A stretch of 64,000 nucleotides of DNA. It comes from Streptomyces nojiriensis. GTDB lineage: Bacteria; Actinomycetota; Actinomycetes; Streptomycetales; Streptomycetaceae. Where the stretch lies: positions 3,736,001 to 3,800,000 of the forward strand of contig NZ_CP071139.1 in NCBI RefSeq assembly GCF_017639205.1, read 5' to 3'. The notes under the pieces are model-generated. The model was not told the DNA's origin and ran no database searches. It saw only the letters and a program-made list of their open reading frames with translations. Positions 7,506 through 16,572 of this stretch are shown here, one piece after another (within the stretch, counting starts at the first letter, position 1; each line of letters begins with the position of its first letter). The position numbers and the translations under genes are program-made.

Positions 7506-7603
7506 GGGGCTCCGCCCCGAACCCCGCTCCTCAAACGCCGGAGGGGAGGGGCTGAAGATCAGCCTCGCCGGCGTTTGAGGCGCGGGGTCTGGGGCGGCGC
7601 CCC
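7506..7603. repeat. Palindromic intergenic repeat, copy 2
   Basis: Located between pncB and pncA. Inner arms CCTCAAACGCCGG (7529-7541) and CCGGCGTTTGAGG (7568-7580), outer GGGGCTCCGCCCC (7506-7518) and GGGGCGGCGCCCC (7591-7603). The outer blocks are also complementary to each other, so the element can form one long imperfect stem. Same design as copy 1 at 1071-1164. Confidence 0.75.
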
Positions 7604-7684
7604 AGTTTCGGGAAGGGGCGGGGTGGGGGAAGAGCCCCCCGCAGGGCCCGCCGCAGCACACCATCAAGCCGAAGGGCACGCGAA

Positions 7685-8299
7685 ATGCACCGCGCACTGA
7701 TCGTCGTCGACGTACAGAACGACTTCTGCGAGGGCGGCAGCCTCGCGGTCACCGGCGGAGCCGACGTCGCCGCCGCCGTCACCGAGTACATCGGCCAGGC
7801 CACGCCCGCCTACCGGCACGTCGTGGCCACCCGCGACCACCACGTCGACCCGGGGTCGCACTTCGCGCACCCGCCGGCCGAGCCGGACTACGAGACCTCC
7901 TGGCCCGTCCACTGCGTCGCCGGGACCGAGGGCGTGGGCTTCCACCCGAACTTCGCGCCCGCCGTGGCCTCGGGAGCCGTCTCCGCCGTCTTCGACAAGG
8001 GCGCGTACGAGGCCGCGTACAGCGGATTCGAGGGCGCCGACGAGAACGGGACGACGCTCGGCCAGTGGCTGCGGGACCGCGACGTCACCGAGGTGGACGT
8101 GGTCGGGATCGCCACCGACCACTGCGTGAAGGCCACCGCCCTCGACGCCGCCCGAGCCGGCTTCGCCGCCCGCGTCCTGCTGGACCTGACCGCCGCCGTG
8201 GCCCCGCACACGACCGCACGGGCCCTGGACGAGCTGCGTGCGGCCGGTGTGGCCCTCGTGGGCGGTCAGGCGGGCCACACCGCCCAGGGCGCCCTCTAG
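7685..8299 (+). CDS. pncA: Nicotinamidase (isochorismatase family)
   Basis: A 204-residue cysteine hydrolase converting nicotinamide to nicotinate. The triad is visible: Asp9 (LIVVDVQNDF), Lys105 (AVFDKGAYEAAYSGFEG) and Cys147 (GIATDHCVKATALDA). The TRDHHVDPGSHF segment matches the metal-binding loop of PncA. The protein follows pncB on the same strand, with 281 bases and a palindromic repeat between. Together the two genes make the nicotinamide to NaMN salvage route. The stop codon lies within the palindrome at 8297-8367. Confidence 0.9.
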   Translation: MHRALIVVDVQNDFCEGGSLAVTGGADVAAAVTEYIGQATPAYRHVVATRDHHVDPGSHFAHPPAEPDYETSWPVHCVAGTEGVGFHPNFAPAVASGAVSAVFDKGAYEAAYSGFEGADENGTTLGQWLRDRDVTEVDVVGIATDHCVKATALDAARAGFAARVLLDLTAAVAPHTTARALDELRAAGVALVGGQAGHTAQGAL

Positions 8300-8367
8300 G
8301 GGGTGTCTTGCCGATCAGGCCGGGCTCGCGGGCCCTGGTCCGGCCCGATCGACAAGGCACCCCCTAG
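8297..8367. terminator. Long palindrome shared by convergent gene ends
   Basis: Imperfect arms CTAGGGGGTGTCTTGCCGAT (8296-8315) and, complementary to it, ATCGACAAGGCACCCCCTAG from about 8348 to 8367, with further pairing GGCCGGG/CCGGCCC inside. The TAG stop of pncA (8297-8299) and the TAG stop of the convergent gene (8364-8366) both fall in the arms. Probably a bidirectional terminator. Confidence 0.65.
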
Positions 8368-8708
8368 GTACCCAGCAGGGCCCGGATGGGGTGCCAGAGC
8401 TCCTGCGCCCGGTCCGGGGCCCCGCGCCACAGCAGGCCGTCCGGATGGTGCAGGACGGCCGTGACCTCGTCCGGGGTCGGCGGGTGCGCGTTGCCCCGCA
8501 GGTACACCGCCCGCATTCCGAGGTTCCGCAGCCTGGTCAGGGCGCGGGCCCGGTTCGCGGCGTGCACCAGCACGCGGACATTTCCACCTTCTCCGGACGG
8601 CCGCGGCAGCATGAGCGCAACCACCACACTGCCGCCCGGCAATCTCACGAAACCTCCGCCTGGCATGGCTGTCATCTCCCCCGTCAATAAGACACTCGTA
8701 CCGGGCAT
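8364..8708 (-). CDS. Conserved hypothetical protein (Streptomyces)
   Basis: A protein of up to 114 residues beginning MPGTSVLLTGEM; translation could instead start at the internal methionines at residues 12 or 15. A hydrophobic beta-like segment VRLPGGSVVVALMLP is followed by a mixed helix-strand part VRVLVHAANRARALTRLRNLGMRAVYLRGN and a C-terminal DEVTAVLHHPDGLLWR. I do not recognise a named domain. Codon use is normal for the genome. It is convergent with pncA and lies downstream of the metalloprotease gene on the same strand. Confidence 0.6.
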   Translation of the reverse strand: MPGTSVLLTGEMTAMPGGGFVRLPGGSVVVALMLPRPSGEGGNVRVLVHAANRARALTRLRNLGMRAVYLRGNAHPPTPDEVTAVLHHPDGLLWRGAPDRAQELWHPIRALLGT

Positions 8709-8778
8709 CTAAACGCGAACGGCCGCCGCCCGCTAGAGGGCGACGGCCGATCATGCTTTGACCTGCAGTTTTACCGAG

Positions 8779-11190
8779 TTACTTCGAGGAGGGGCCGACC
8801 TCGATGGTCATGACCTCACCGTCGTAGGTCTCCTTCAGGATCTTGATCTTGGTGTTGGTGTCAGTGACCTTCACCGATCCGGTCGGGTTCTCGTCGTAGT
8901 AGTACTTGCCCTTGTGGTCGTCGAAGACGAGGTTCGCGGGCTTCGGCTTGAGGAAGAGCTCCTCGCCGTTCTTGTGCAGGGTGATCGCATCCGTCGAGTA
9001 CGCGCTGAAGGTGGCGTCGTACGGCTGGATCTTGTTGCGGAGCAGGGTGCCGTCCGCCCACTTCATGGGCTTGGCGTTGGCGTCGATCGGCAGGATCAGG
9101 CCCTGGCCCGGGTGGACGCTGGTGTTGTTGTCCTTCTGGCTGGTGTCCCACTGCCAGATGAGCAGACCGTCCTGGTACGGGTAGTGCTCGACCCAGTCCG
9201 GCTTGGTGTTGCCGAAGCCGAAGTTGTACGGGCCCACCTTGAGGGTGGAGTCGTACGAGACGTAGCGGCGGTTCTCGGCGATGTAGCGCTGCGCGTACTC
9301 CTTGGAGAAGTCGGCACCGATGCGCGAGAAGCCCTTGCCGGTCCAGCCGTTGTCGCCGTTCTCGGCGCCGTCGGTGAACAGCGCGGAGCCGTCCGCGGTC
9401 AGCGAGATGGCGTCGGCCGTGAAGCCCTTGCCGCCCGCGCCGCCGTCCGTCTGGTAGCGGAAGCGGAGGTCGACCTTCTTGCCCGCGTAGGCGTCGAGCG
9501 GGAAGTTCAGGTTCTTCCAGGCACTCGAGACACCGGTGAGCGACGGGCTGCCGGAGGCGTCGGCCGGGATGGCCGTGCCGTCGGCGGTGCCGGCCAGCGC
9601 GGTCCAGGTGGCGCCGCCGTCCGTGGACACCTCGGTGTAGAGGTAGTCGTAGTCGGCCTCGATGTCCCACCAGCCCTTGAGGGACAGGGCGGCGGACTTC
9701 TTGCCCGTCAGGTCGACCGAGCGGGTCAGGGTGTTCTTGAGGTCGTCACCCATGTTGCTCCACCACTGGGTGGAGCCCTCGGCCGGCTTGACGACCTCGG
9801 TCTTGACCTGCTTCTTCGGCAGCTCGACGACCAGCGCCTGCTTGTCCTTGGTGTTGAACGCCGACACGCCCAGCTTGTGGGTGGACTTCGTCGCGGCCTT
9901 GGCCGTGTCGTAGTTCAGCCAGCCCAGCTGGAGCTTGTCCCAGGCGGTCATGTCGCCCGGGGTGTCGCCGATGGAGTCCTTGCCCTTGCCGAGCCAGGAA
10001 CCGGCCGACATCAGGGACCAGAAACCGACGCTGTTGTCGCCGCCACCGGTGGTGTCGTAGAGGTCGGGCAGACCGAGGTCGTGACCGTACTCGTGCGCGA
10101 AGACACCGAGGCCGCCGTTCTCGGGCTGCATCGTGTAGTCGCCGACCCAGATGCCGGTGTTGCCGATCTGGGTGCCGCCGGCCTTGTTGTTCTCCGGGCC
10201 GGTCTTGCCCGCCGCGGTGCCGTAGGCGTACCAGCGGTGCGCCCACAGCGCGGACGTGCCCTGAACGCCGCCACCGGCCGACTCGTCCTCGCCCGCGTGG
10301 ACGATCTGGAAGTGGTCGATGTAGCCGTCGGGCTCGTTGAAGTTGCCGTCGTTGTCGAAGTCGTAGCGGTCCCACTGGTCGTACTGGGACAGCTGCGCCT
10401 TGATCTGCGCGTCGGTCTTGCCGGCCTTCTTCTGGGCCTCCGACCATGCGGTGACGCCGTCCTTGACGGTGTCCCACACGTTGGCGCAGTTGGTCTGGCC
10501 GCAGTAGTTGGAGCCGTAACGGCCCTCGTTGTACGGGACCTTGACCCAGTCGGCGACCTCGCCCTCGACCGAGTAACGACCCGAGGAGGTCTTCTCGTAG
10601 TAGGTCTTCAGCGAGTCCTTGCCCTGACCCGTGGCGAAGTACAGGTCCTGGAAGTACTGACGGCTGAAGTCCTTGCGCCAGGCGGTGCTGTTGTCCTTGG
10701 CGCGGTCCGGCTGGGCGATCTGGTTGTGCAGCGGACCGGGGGTACCGCCGTACTTGGGGACCTCGGGCTTGGGGCCCGGGCCGTCCGGGTCGAACATGGT
10801 GGTGTTGTCGACCTGGTCGCCGAACTCGACGAGGATCGTGAAGATCTTGTCGGTCTTCTCGCGGCCGAGCTCGACGTACTTCTTGTCGTCCAGCTTGACG
10901 ACCTTGGAGGCGCCGCGCTGCTCGACGCCCTTCTTGCCGGTCAGGACCTGGTCCAGGGCGGCCGCGCGCTGCTTGGCCTGCTGGTCGCTGAAGGGGCCCT
11001 TGAGGTCGTGCTCGACGACCTTGGAAGGCGACGTCGGGTCCTGCCGGTCGGCCGCCGGGGCGGCCGGCGCCTTGCCCTCGGCCTGAGCCGCGGTGACGGT
11101 GAAGAAGGTGGCGCTTGTCGCACAAGCGGCCATGGTCACGGTGACGGCGGCAGCACGTATCGCACGCCGTCTGGCGGAATTGCTGGTCAC
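8779..11190 (-). CDS. Secreted immune inhibitor A-type metalloprotease (M6)
   Basis: An 803-residue exported zinc protease. The GTG start at 11190 gives an N terminus with twin positive charges (NSARRRAIRAAAVTVTMAACA) and a signal peptide ending near TAAQAEG. The zinc-binding HEYGH is at residues 366-370 within GVFAHEYGHDLGLPDLYD. The C-terminal half (GWWDIEADYDYLYTEVSTDGGATW...) is the beta-rich carbohydrate- or substrate-binding region seen in InhA-like M6 proteases. It probably digests extracellular protein during growth. Long upstream sequence to 11606 contains its promoter. Confidence 0.9.
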   Translation of the reverse strand: MTSNSARRRAIRAAAVTVTMAACATSATFFTVTAAQAEGKAPAAPAADRQDPTSPSKVVEHDLKGPFSDQQAKQRAAALDQVLTGKKGVEQRGASKVVKLDDKKYVELGREKTDKIFTILVEFGDQVDNTTMFDPDGPGPKPEVPKYGGTPGPLHNQIAQPDRAKDNSTAWRKDFSRQYFQDLYFATGQGKDSLKTYYEKTSSGRYSVEGEVADWVKVPYNEGRYGSNYCGQTNCANVWDTVKDGVTAWSEAQKKAGKTDAQIKAQLSQYDQWDRYDFDNDGNFNEPDGYIDHFQIVHAGEDESAGGGVQGTSALWAHRWYAYGTAAGKTGPENNKAGGTQIGNTGIWVGDYTMQPENGGLGVFAHEYGHDLGLPDLYDTTGGGDNSVGFWSLMSAGSWLGKGKDSIGDTPGDMTAWDKLQLGWLNYDTAKAATKSTHKLGVSAFNTKDKQALVVELPKKQVKTEVVKPAEGSTQWWSNMGDDLKNTLTRSVDLTGKKSAALSLKGWWDIEADYDYLYTEVSTDGGATWTALAGTADGTAIPADASGSPSLTGVSSAWKNLNFPLDAYAGKKVDLRFRYQTDGGAGGKGFTADAISLTADGSALFTDGAENGDNGWTGKGFSRIGADFSKEYAQRYIAENRRYVSYDSTLKVGPYNFGFGNTKPDWVEHYPYQDGLLIWQWDTSQKDNNTSVHPGQGLILPIDANAKPMKWADGTLLRNKIQPYDATFSAYSTDAITLHKNGEELFLKPKPANLVFDDHKGKYYYDENPTGSVKVTDTNTKIKILKETYDGEVMTIEVGPSSK

Positions 11191-11605
11191 TTGATGTGTT
11201 CCCCTCCCGCGGCCGCAACGTTGGTCGGAACTTCTCCATAGGAGCGGGGGGTTCCGCGCGGCGCGCGTCTCAAGTGACGACATTTGACCGGAGGGAAGCA
11301 AGAAAAGACAGACCTTGACTTGACCCTTACAACTGCACTATGCGGTCAGGGAGTTCCGCTATCCGGACGTTCCGCAGCCATACGGGGCGAAGGGCCCTTC
11401 CCGACCCCACGAGTGGTCCGTCCCGTCCCCCTTTCTGCCCCTGCCGCCGCCCGGAAAATGATCCCGTGCGCCCCCTGTGCTCCGGCACCGTGTGTTAGGT
11501 CACGCTTACCGGCGGTCCGACTCGGGCATCTCCCGTCATAGAGTCACTTGACGCGCGAACTGGTTGAGCCGACTCCCCCTCCCCTCACCGAGGACGGATA
11601 ACGCC
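11191..11605. other. Divergent intergenic region, metalloprotease / small membrane protein
   Basis: 415 bases without a convincing gene. A/T-richer DNA around 11300-11345 (TTGACTTGACCCTTACAACTGCACTATGCGG) looks promoter-like for either direction, but I cannot assign it firmly. Two TCACTTGA/TCAAGTGA-related stretches occur at about 11270 and 11543. No terminator hairpin stands out. Confidence 0.4.
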
Positions 11606-11911
11606 ATGCCGCGTCCGACTGCCGCACAGCTCGCGTACGGGTCCGCCACGGTCGTCGTGTCGACGATCGCCATGCTGCTGCTCTCGCAGACGAGCACCGG
11701 GCTCGGTGTCGCGGTCATCTCCGCTGCCGCGCTCGCCCTGGGTCTGCTCGTCGCGCTCACCGTACCCATCCCGCGGCGCCGCGGCCGCCACGCGGCGCGT
11801 ACGGGGTCCTCCGCGGCCGCCGGGGCCTCCGAGGCCCGGGAGGGCGCCACAGGGGCCGCCCGGGCGCCCGAGTCCCGGCCGGCGACGGCCGAACACCCCG
11901 TACACCACTGA
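11606..11911 (+). CDS. Small membrane protein of unknown function
   Basis: A 101-residue protein beginning MPRPTAAQLAYGSATVVVST. Two adjacent hydrophobic segments (about 10-27 and 32-54, AVISAAALALGLLVALTV) are followed by a basic and then Ala/Glu-rich cytoplasmic tail ending EHPVHH. The ATG at 11606 has GAGGACGG about 10 bases upstream. I do not recognise a family. It is convergent with the RDD gene across a terminator at 11931-11966. Confidence 0.6.
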   Translation: MPRPTAAQLAYGSATVVVSTIAMLLLSQTSTGLGVAVISAAALALGLLVALTVPIPRRRGRHAARTGSSAAAGASEAREGATGAARAPESRPATAEHPVHH

Positions 11912-11930
11912 CGGTTGACGCCCGACGCGG

Positions 11931-11966
11931 CGCGGGCGGCCGCCCCCGGAGGGACGGCCGCCCGCG
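11931..11966. terminator. Bidirectional hairpin terminator
   Basis: Perfect arms CGCGGGCGGCC (11931-11941) and GGCCGCCCGCG (11956-11966) between two convergent genes. Confidence 0.65.
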
Positions 11967-11982
11967 TCGCGATGCGTGATGT

Positions 11983-12714
11983 CTAGCTCGTGGCCTGGAC
12001 CACCACGGTCTTGGCGACCTTGTCGTGCAGGCCCTGCTTGTACGGCTTGTCGACCAGGATCGAGACGACCAGCGCGATCGGCCACAGGCAGGCGCAGCAG
12101 ATCAGGGTCGGCAGCCAGAGCACGGCGGCGCGCGTCAGGGAGGTTTTGGAGTTCGGCACGCTCCCGTCGTTGAGCATCGCGACGCGCAGGCTCATCGCCT
12201 TCTTGCCGACCGTCCGGCCGTTCTTCTTGGTGAACCACCAGTCGTAGCCGACGTACGCGACGATCGAGATCAGGGTCATGATCAGGCCGCTGCCGCTGTA
12301 GGACTTGCCGACGACCTCGCTGAAGTCCTCGCCCTGGTCGGCGTTGAACCGGTAGCGGCTCGTGCCGAAGGCCAGCTGGATGAGGGCCAGCGGGATGGCG
12401 ATGATCACGACGTCGATGATGCGCGCGAGGAGCCGCTTGCCGAAGTCGGCGAGCGGGGGCATCCCGGCGAGCGGGTCGGGCATGCCGTAGCCGCCGCTCC
12501 CGCCGTACGGGTCCCCGCCGCCGCCTCCGTACGGGGGCGGCGGGGGCGGGTATCCCCCGCCGCCGCCCGGGCCGCCGGGCGGGGGCGGCGGACCACCGCT
12601 GCCGGGGGGCGGCGAGTCGTACGGCGAACCGCCCGACGGAGGCGTCGGTTCCTGGGGCTTCTTGAGGAACGGGTCGTCCTCGGGCGGCTGGCCCGGCGGC
12701 TGGTCGGTACTCAT
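11983..12714 (-). CDS. RDD family membrane protein with Pro/Gly-rich N terminus
   Basis: A 243-residue protein. Residues 1-85 are low complexity (poly-Pro, poly-Gly and PYGG repeats), facing the cytoplasm. The RDD domain follows: LADFGKRLLARIIDVVIIAIPL (the R-DD signature ARIID), then a second hydrophobic segment LIMTLISIVAYVGYDWWFTKK, GRTVGKKAMSLRV, and a third IALVVSILVD before GLHDKVAKTVVV. RDD proteins are poorly characterised; some affect ion homeostasis. A second RDD gene lies directly upstream on the same strand, so the pair may act together. Confidence 0.85.
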   Translation of the reverse strand: MSTDQPPGQPPEDDPFLKKPQEPTPPSGGSPYDSPPPGSGGPPPPPGGPGGGGGYPPPPPPYGGGGGDPYGGSGGYGMPDPLAGMPPLADFGKRLLARIIDVVIIAIPLALIQLAFGTSRYRFNADQGEDFSEVVGKSYSGSGLIMTLISIVAYVGYDWWFTKKNGRTVGKKAMSLRVAMLNDGSVPNSKTSLTRAAVLWLPTLICCACLWPIALVVSILVDKPYKQGLHDKVAKTVVVQATS

Positions 12715-12824
12715 GGCCCGAGTCGAACCCGGCTCCGACACCCTCGCAACGGGACCGCGTCCATTCGGGGGCCGGGTCGGGGCCGGGCCCGGTCCCGGGG
12801 GCCACCCGGGCCGCACGGGCGGGC

Positions 12825-14282
12825 TCAGCGGGCCACGTACGTCCTGGCCGCCTTGTCGTGCCAGGCCTGGCGGCGCGGGCGGTCCACTAGGCACCAGAGG
12901 CTGCCCGGGAGGCCGAGGAGTGCGTACACCAGCCAGCGGAGCAGGGCCGCGCCGAAGGTGGGCGGGCGCAGGGTGGCGGTGGCCAGGACCCGGACGCCCA
13001 GCAGCTTCTTGCCCGGGGTGCGACCCCAACGGGCGGTGGGCAGCACCTCGTAGAGGATCCCGAAGAGGAGGACGGCGCCGAGGACCAGGCCCAGGAGGCC
13101 GGCGATGGTTCCGTCGAGGAGCCAGACGGTGGTGGTGCGCCCGCTCGCCCGGGCGGCGTCCACCTTGGCCTCGACATGGGCGGCGGCCTCGGGAAGGAGG
13201 GGCCGGGCCACGGCCACCGCGACGGCGGCGTGCACGAGGGAGTCCAGCGCACGGGCCACGGCCCGGCGCGGCAGTCCGGCGGGGCGCACGGCCCGCTCGG
13301 CCATCCGCTCGAACACCTCCCGGGGCGTACGGGCCGCCGCGGGGCGGGAGCCGGAGCCGCCCGGGCGGTCCGCCTCGGGCCCGCGCGGCTCCCGGCTCTG
13401 CGGCTGCGGCTCGGCCTGCGACTGCTGCTGGGGCTGGGGCTCCGCCGGGGCGGGCGCCTCGGGCCGCGGCGTGATCCTCGGGCGCACTCCGGCGGGGCGC
13501 GGCGCCCACACCTCGGGCCGGTCGGCGGCAGGGGCCGCGGGGCGCGGCCGGGAGGGTGCGGGTACGGGAGCGGGGGCGGGCGCGGGAGTCGGCGCGGGCG
13601 CGTCGGCGACCGCCTCGGGCCAGGAGGAGGTGAGCCCGGACCCGCCGGACCCGCCCGCCCCGGGGGCGTCGGGCCACGCCGGAGCCGGAACGGTGGCCGG
13701 GGCCGCAGCCGCGGCGGCCGGGGAGGGGACCGACAGGATCCCAGAGGAGGCCTGCTCGGGCGGTCTCGCGGGCGCCGTACGGGCCAGGGAGATGCCCGCC
13801 GACCGCGGGGACGGTTCCGGTTCCGGTTCGGGTTCCGGTTCGGGCTGCGCGGCGGGTTCCGGATCCGGCGTGCTGCCCCACGACACCCGGTGGTCGCGGG
13901 GCCCGCCGAAGCCGGCCTGGTGCACGGGATCGGCCTGCCACACCACGGGCTCGGGGGCGAGTGCATGCACGGGGGCGGGGGCGGAGGCGGGGGCGGGCTC
14001 CGGCAGCGCCTCGGTCATGGAGGTCTCGTCGAGGAACACCGGCCCCGTCTCGTCCACCCGCGGGAGCTGCCCGCCGCGGGCGGCGGGTGGAGCGGGGGCG
14101 GCGACGGGGGCGGGCGCGGCGACCGGTGCGGACTGGGCGGCGGGTGCCGGCTGCGGGGCAGGGCGGCTCGTACCGGGAACCCAGGCCGCTCCGTTCCAGT
14201 AGCGGATGTACCCCGGGATGGACGGATCCGGGTAGTAGCCCTCGCGGGCCGCGTTCTCGCCGTCACCAGGGGAGGCCGTCAT
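12825..14282 (-). CDS. DUF2510-RDD fusion membrane protein
   Basis: A 485-residue protein starting MTASPGDGENAAREGYYPDP. The N terminus carries a DUF2510 motif (GYYPDPSIPGYIRYWNGAAW, residues about 15-35). A very long disordered Pro/Ala/Glu-rich linker follows, including an EP dipeptide run. The C terminus is an RDD domain (LPRRAVARALDSLVHAAVAV ... GRTPGKKLLGVRVL ... QAWHDKAARTYV). DUF2510 is often joined to membrane domains in actinobacteria, with unknown role. The start ATG 14282 places DUF2510 at the N terminus; longer starts add unlikely sequence. Confidence 0.82.
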   Translation of the reverse strand: MTASPGDGENAAREGYYPDPSIPGYIRYWNGAAWVPGTSRPAPQPAPAAQSAPVAAPAPVAAPAPPAARGGQLPRVDETGPVFLDETSMTEALPEPAPASAPAPVHALAPEPVVWQADPVHQAGFGGPRDHRVSWGSTPDPEPAAQPEPEPEPEPEPSPRSAGISLARTAPARPPEQASSGILSVPSPAAAAAAPATVPAPAWPDAPGAGGSGGSGLTSSWPEAVADAPAPTPAPAPAPVPAPSRPRPAAPAADRPEVWAPRPAGVRPRITPRPEAPAPAEPQPQQQSQAEPQPQSREPRGPEADRPGGSGSRPAAARTPREVFERMAERAVRPAGLPRRAVARALDSLVHAAVAVAVARPLLPEAAAHVEAKVDAARASGRTTTVWLLDGTIAGLLGLVLGAVLLFGILYEVLPTARWGRTPGKKLLGVRVLATATLRPPTFGAALLRWLVYALLGLPGSLWCLVDRPRRQAWHDKAARTYVAR

Positions 14283-14539
14283 GTCCCCAACTCCGATCGT
14301 GGCTTGAGGCTTGTGCAAGGGAGGACCATAGCCAAGAACCGCCCCCCGACAGGTCCGGTAACGGGAGAATCCAAGCAAACGAGCGAACGTCACCCTGCAC
14401 GACGGTTTTCGGTCAGTCGAAAGAAATCGGCCAATCTCCGGTTCGCTGCCCGAAGTCGCGTCATACCCGGGCACACTGCCGCTCTCTCCGGGTGTGGGGC
14501 CCCGTCCGGCCCCGCGCACCGAACCGAAGTGAGGCCGTC

Positions 14540-15019
14540 ATGCACCACCCCGTCATCGAGCGCGAGCTGGAACTGAAACTGGTCCTGTCCCCCGAGCGCA
14601 GCATCGCCGTCCCCGCGCGGCTCATCTACCTCACGCACGACCCGTACGCCGTCCACATCACCTTCCACACCGGCTCGAACACGCCCGTCAACTGGACGTT
14701 CGCCCGCGAGCTGCTCGTCGAGGGGGTGTTCCGCCCCTGCGGCCACGGCGACGTCCGGATCTGGCCCACGAAGGTCGACGACAAGGCCGTGCTCTGCATG
14801 GCGCTCACCTCCCCCGACGGCGACGCCCTCCTGGAGGCCCCGGCGGGCTCCGTGTCTGCCTGGCTGGAGCGCACGCTGCGCGTCGTTCCGCCCGGCACCG
14901 AGACCGAGCGCCTCGCCCTGGACGACGCGCTGGCCGAACTGCTCACCCCGACCCCGGCCGACGACCTGTGGCTGCGCGACCCGTGGCCGTCGGACGAGTC
15001 GGCGGACGGGGACCTGTGA
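14540..15019 (+). CDS. SsgA-like sporulation/cell-division protein, probably SsgG
   Basis: A 159-residue SALP protein. The sequence IERELELKLVLSPERSIAVPARLIY, DPYAVHITFHTGSNTPVNWTFARELL and GHGDVRIWP are the conserved SALP blocks. SALPs are restricted to morphologically complex actinobacteria and direct septum placement during sporulation. I suggest SsgG from gene order near hppD as I remember it in S. coelicolor; the sequence alone only proves SALP membership. It is divergent from the RDD genes, and GTGAGG serves as ribosome-binding site. Confidence 0.85.
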   Translation: MHHPVIERELELKLVLSPERSIAVPARLIYLTHDPYAVHITFHTGSNTPVNWTFARELLVEGVFRPCGHGDVRIWPTKVDDKAVLCMALTSPDGDALLEAPAGSVSAWLERTLRVVPPGTETERLALDDALAELLTPTPADDLWLRDPWPSDESADGDL

Positions 15020-15093
15020 TGCCGGGCGACCGCACGCCCGCCGGCCCCGGCCGCCCCGCCCGCACCCGCCCCGGCCGCGCCCGGCGGACGGCG

Positions 15094-16476
15094 TCAGAAG
15101 AGCTTGCCGGGATTGAGCAGCCCGAGCGGGTCGAAGGCCTGCTTGACGGCCCGCTGCATCTCCAGCCCCACCGGGCCGAGTTCGCGGGCCAGCCACTCCT
15201 TCTTCAGCACACCGACCCCGTGCTCGCCGGTGATGGTCCCGCCCAGGGAGAGGCCGAGCGCCATGATCTCGCCGAAGGACTCGCGAGCCCGCCGCGTCTC
15301 GTCCTCGTCCGCGGGGTCGAAGCAGACGATCGGGTGGGTGTTGCCGTCCCCGGCGTGCGCGCAGACCCCGATGAGCAGGTCCTGGGCGCGGGCGATGGCG
15401 GCCGTACCGTCCAGCATCTCGCCGAGCCGCGAGCGCGGTACGCAGACGTCGTCGATCATCGTCGCCGGCCGCAGCGCCTCCAGCGCGGGGAAGGACATCC
15501 GGCGGGCCTGGAGCAGCAGTTCGGACTCCGCCTGATCCTCGGCGGGGACGACGGCGGTGGCCCCGGCGGCCGTGCACAGCTCCCCCACGGCCGCGAGGTC
15601 CTCGGGGGCGTGCGGGGTGTCGAAGGCGGCCAGCAGCAGGGCCTCCGTGGCCTCGGGCAGCCCCATCTTCCCGAGGGCGTTGACGGCCCGTACGGTCGTC
15701 CGGTCCATCAGCTCCAGCAGCGAGGGGGTCAGGCCCGCCTCCATGACGGCGCAGACGGCCTCGCAGGCGGCCGCGACGGAGGGGAACTCGGCGGCCAGCG
15801 CCAGCTGCCGGGGCGGCGCCGGCCGCAGGGCGAGGACGGCCTGGACGACCACGCCCAGGCTGCCCTCGGAGCCCACGAAGAGCCGGGTGAGGTCGTAGCC
15901 CGCCACGCCCTTGGCGGTACGCCGGCCCGTGCGCAGCAGCCGCCCGTCGGCCAGGACGACGTCGAGGCCGAGCACGTACTCGGCGGTGACCCCGTACTTG
16001 ACGCAGCACAGGCCGCCCGAGGCGGTGCCGATGTTGCCGCCGATGGTGCACTGCTCCCAGCTGGAGGGGTCGGGCGGGTAGTACAGGCCCTGTTCGGCGA
16101 CCGCCCGTGAGAGCACGGCGTTGACCACGCCCGGCTCGACCACGGCGATGCGGTCGACGGCGCTGATCTCCAGGATCCGGTCCATCTTGACGAGCGAGAG
16201 CACGATGCAGCCGTCGGAGGCGTTGGCGCCGCCCGACAGGCCCGTCCGGGCGCCCTGCGGGACCACGGGGATCCGTAGGGCCGTGGCGGTGCGCAGGACG
16301 TGCTGGACCTGTTCCACGGTCCGGGGCAGGACGACGGCGGCCGGGGTGCCGGCGGCGCAGAAACTGGCCATGTCGGTGGCGTAGGAGGTGGTCACCTGGG
16401 GGTCGGTGAGCAGGGCCTCGGCGGGGAGCCCTTCGAGCAGGCGGGCCCGCAGACGTGCGAAGAGGTCGTCATCCAT
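15094..16476 (-). CDS. FAD-linked oxidase, GlcD-like
   Basis: A 460-residue flavoprotein of the PCMH/VAO family. The FAD-binding PP loop is VPQGARTGLSGGANASDG, preceded by PAAVVLPRTVEQVQHVLRTA. C-terminal segments GVCAHAGDGNTHPIVCFD, GGTITGEHGVGVLKKEWL and AFDPLGLLNPGKLF are the typical C-terminal oxidase domain of glycolate oxidase subunit D and D-lactate dehydrogenases. The substrate is probably a 2-hydroxy acid. It stands alone; no GlcE/GlcF partners follow. Confidence 0.88.
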   Translation of the reverse strand: MDDDLFARLRARLLEGLPAEALLTDPQVTTSYATDMASFCAAGTPAAVVLPRTVEQVQHVLRTATALRIPVVPQGARTGLSGGANASDGCIVLSLVKMDRILEISAVDRIAVVEPGVVNAVLSRAVAEQGLYYPPDPSSWEQCTIGGNIGTASGGLCCVKYGVTAEYVLGLDVVLADGRLLRTGRRTAKGVAGYDLTRLFVGSEGSLGVVVQAVLALRPAPPRQLALAAEFPSVAAACEAVCAVMEAGLTPSLLELMDRTTVRAVNALGKMGLPEATEALLLAAFDTPHAPEDLAAVGELCTAAGATAVVPAEDQAESELLLQARRMSFPALEALRPATMIDDVCVPRSRLGEMLDGTAAIARAQDLLIGVCAHAGDGNTHPIVCFDPADEDETRRARESFGEIMALGLSLGGTITGEHGVGVLKKEWLARELGPVGLEMQRAVKQAFDPLGLLNPGKLF

Positions 16477-16572
16477 GGGTCCAGCGTGGCAGCCGGGGCC
16501 ATCGGTGTGAACACGACCGCGACCCCCTTCGGACACCTCGGCGAGCTCTTCATATTGACGCACAGTGACCCC

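Noticed and set aside
13805..13860. Telomere-like (GGTTCC) repeat run
   Set aside because: It codes Glu-Pro dipeptides in the linker of the DUF2510-RDD protein on the minus strand; ordinary coding low complexity.
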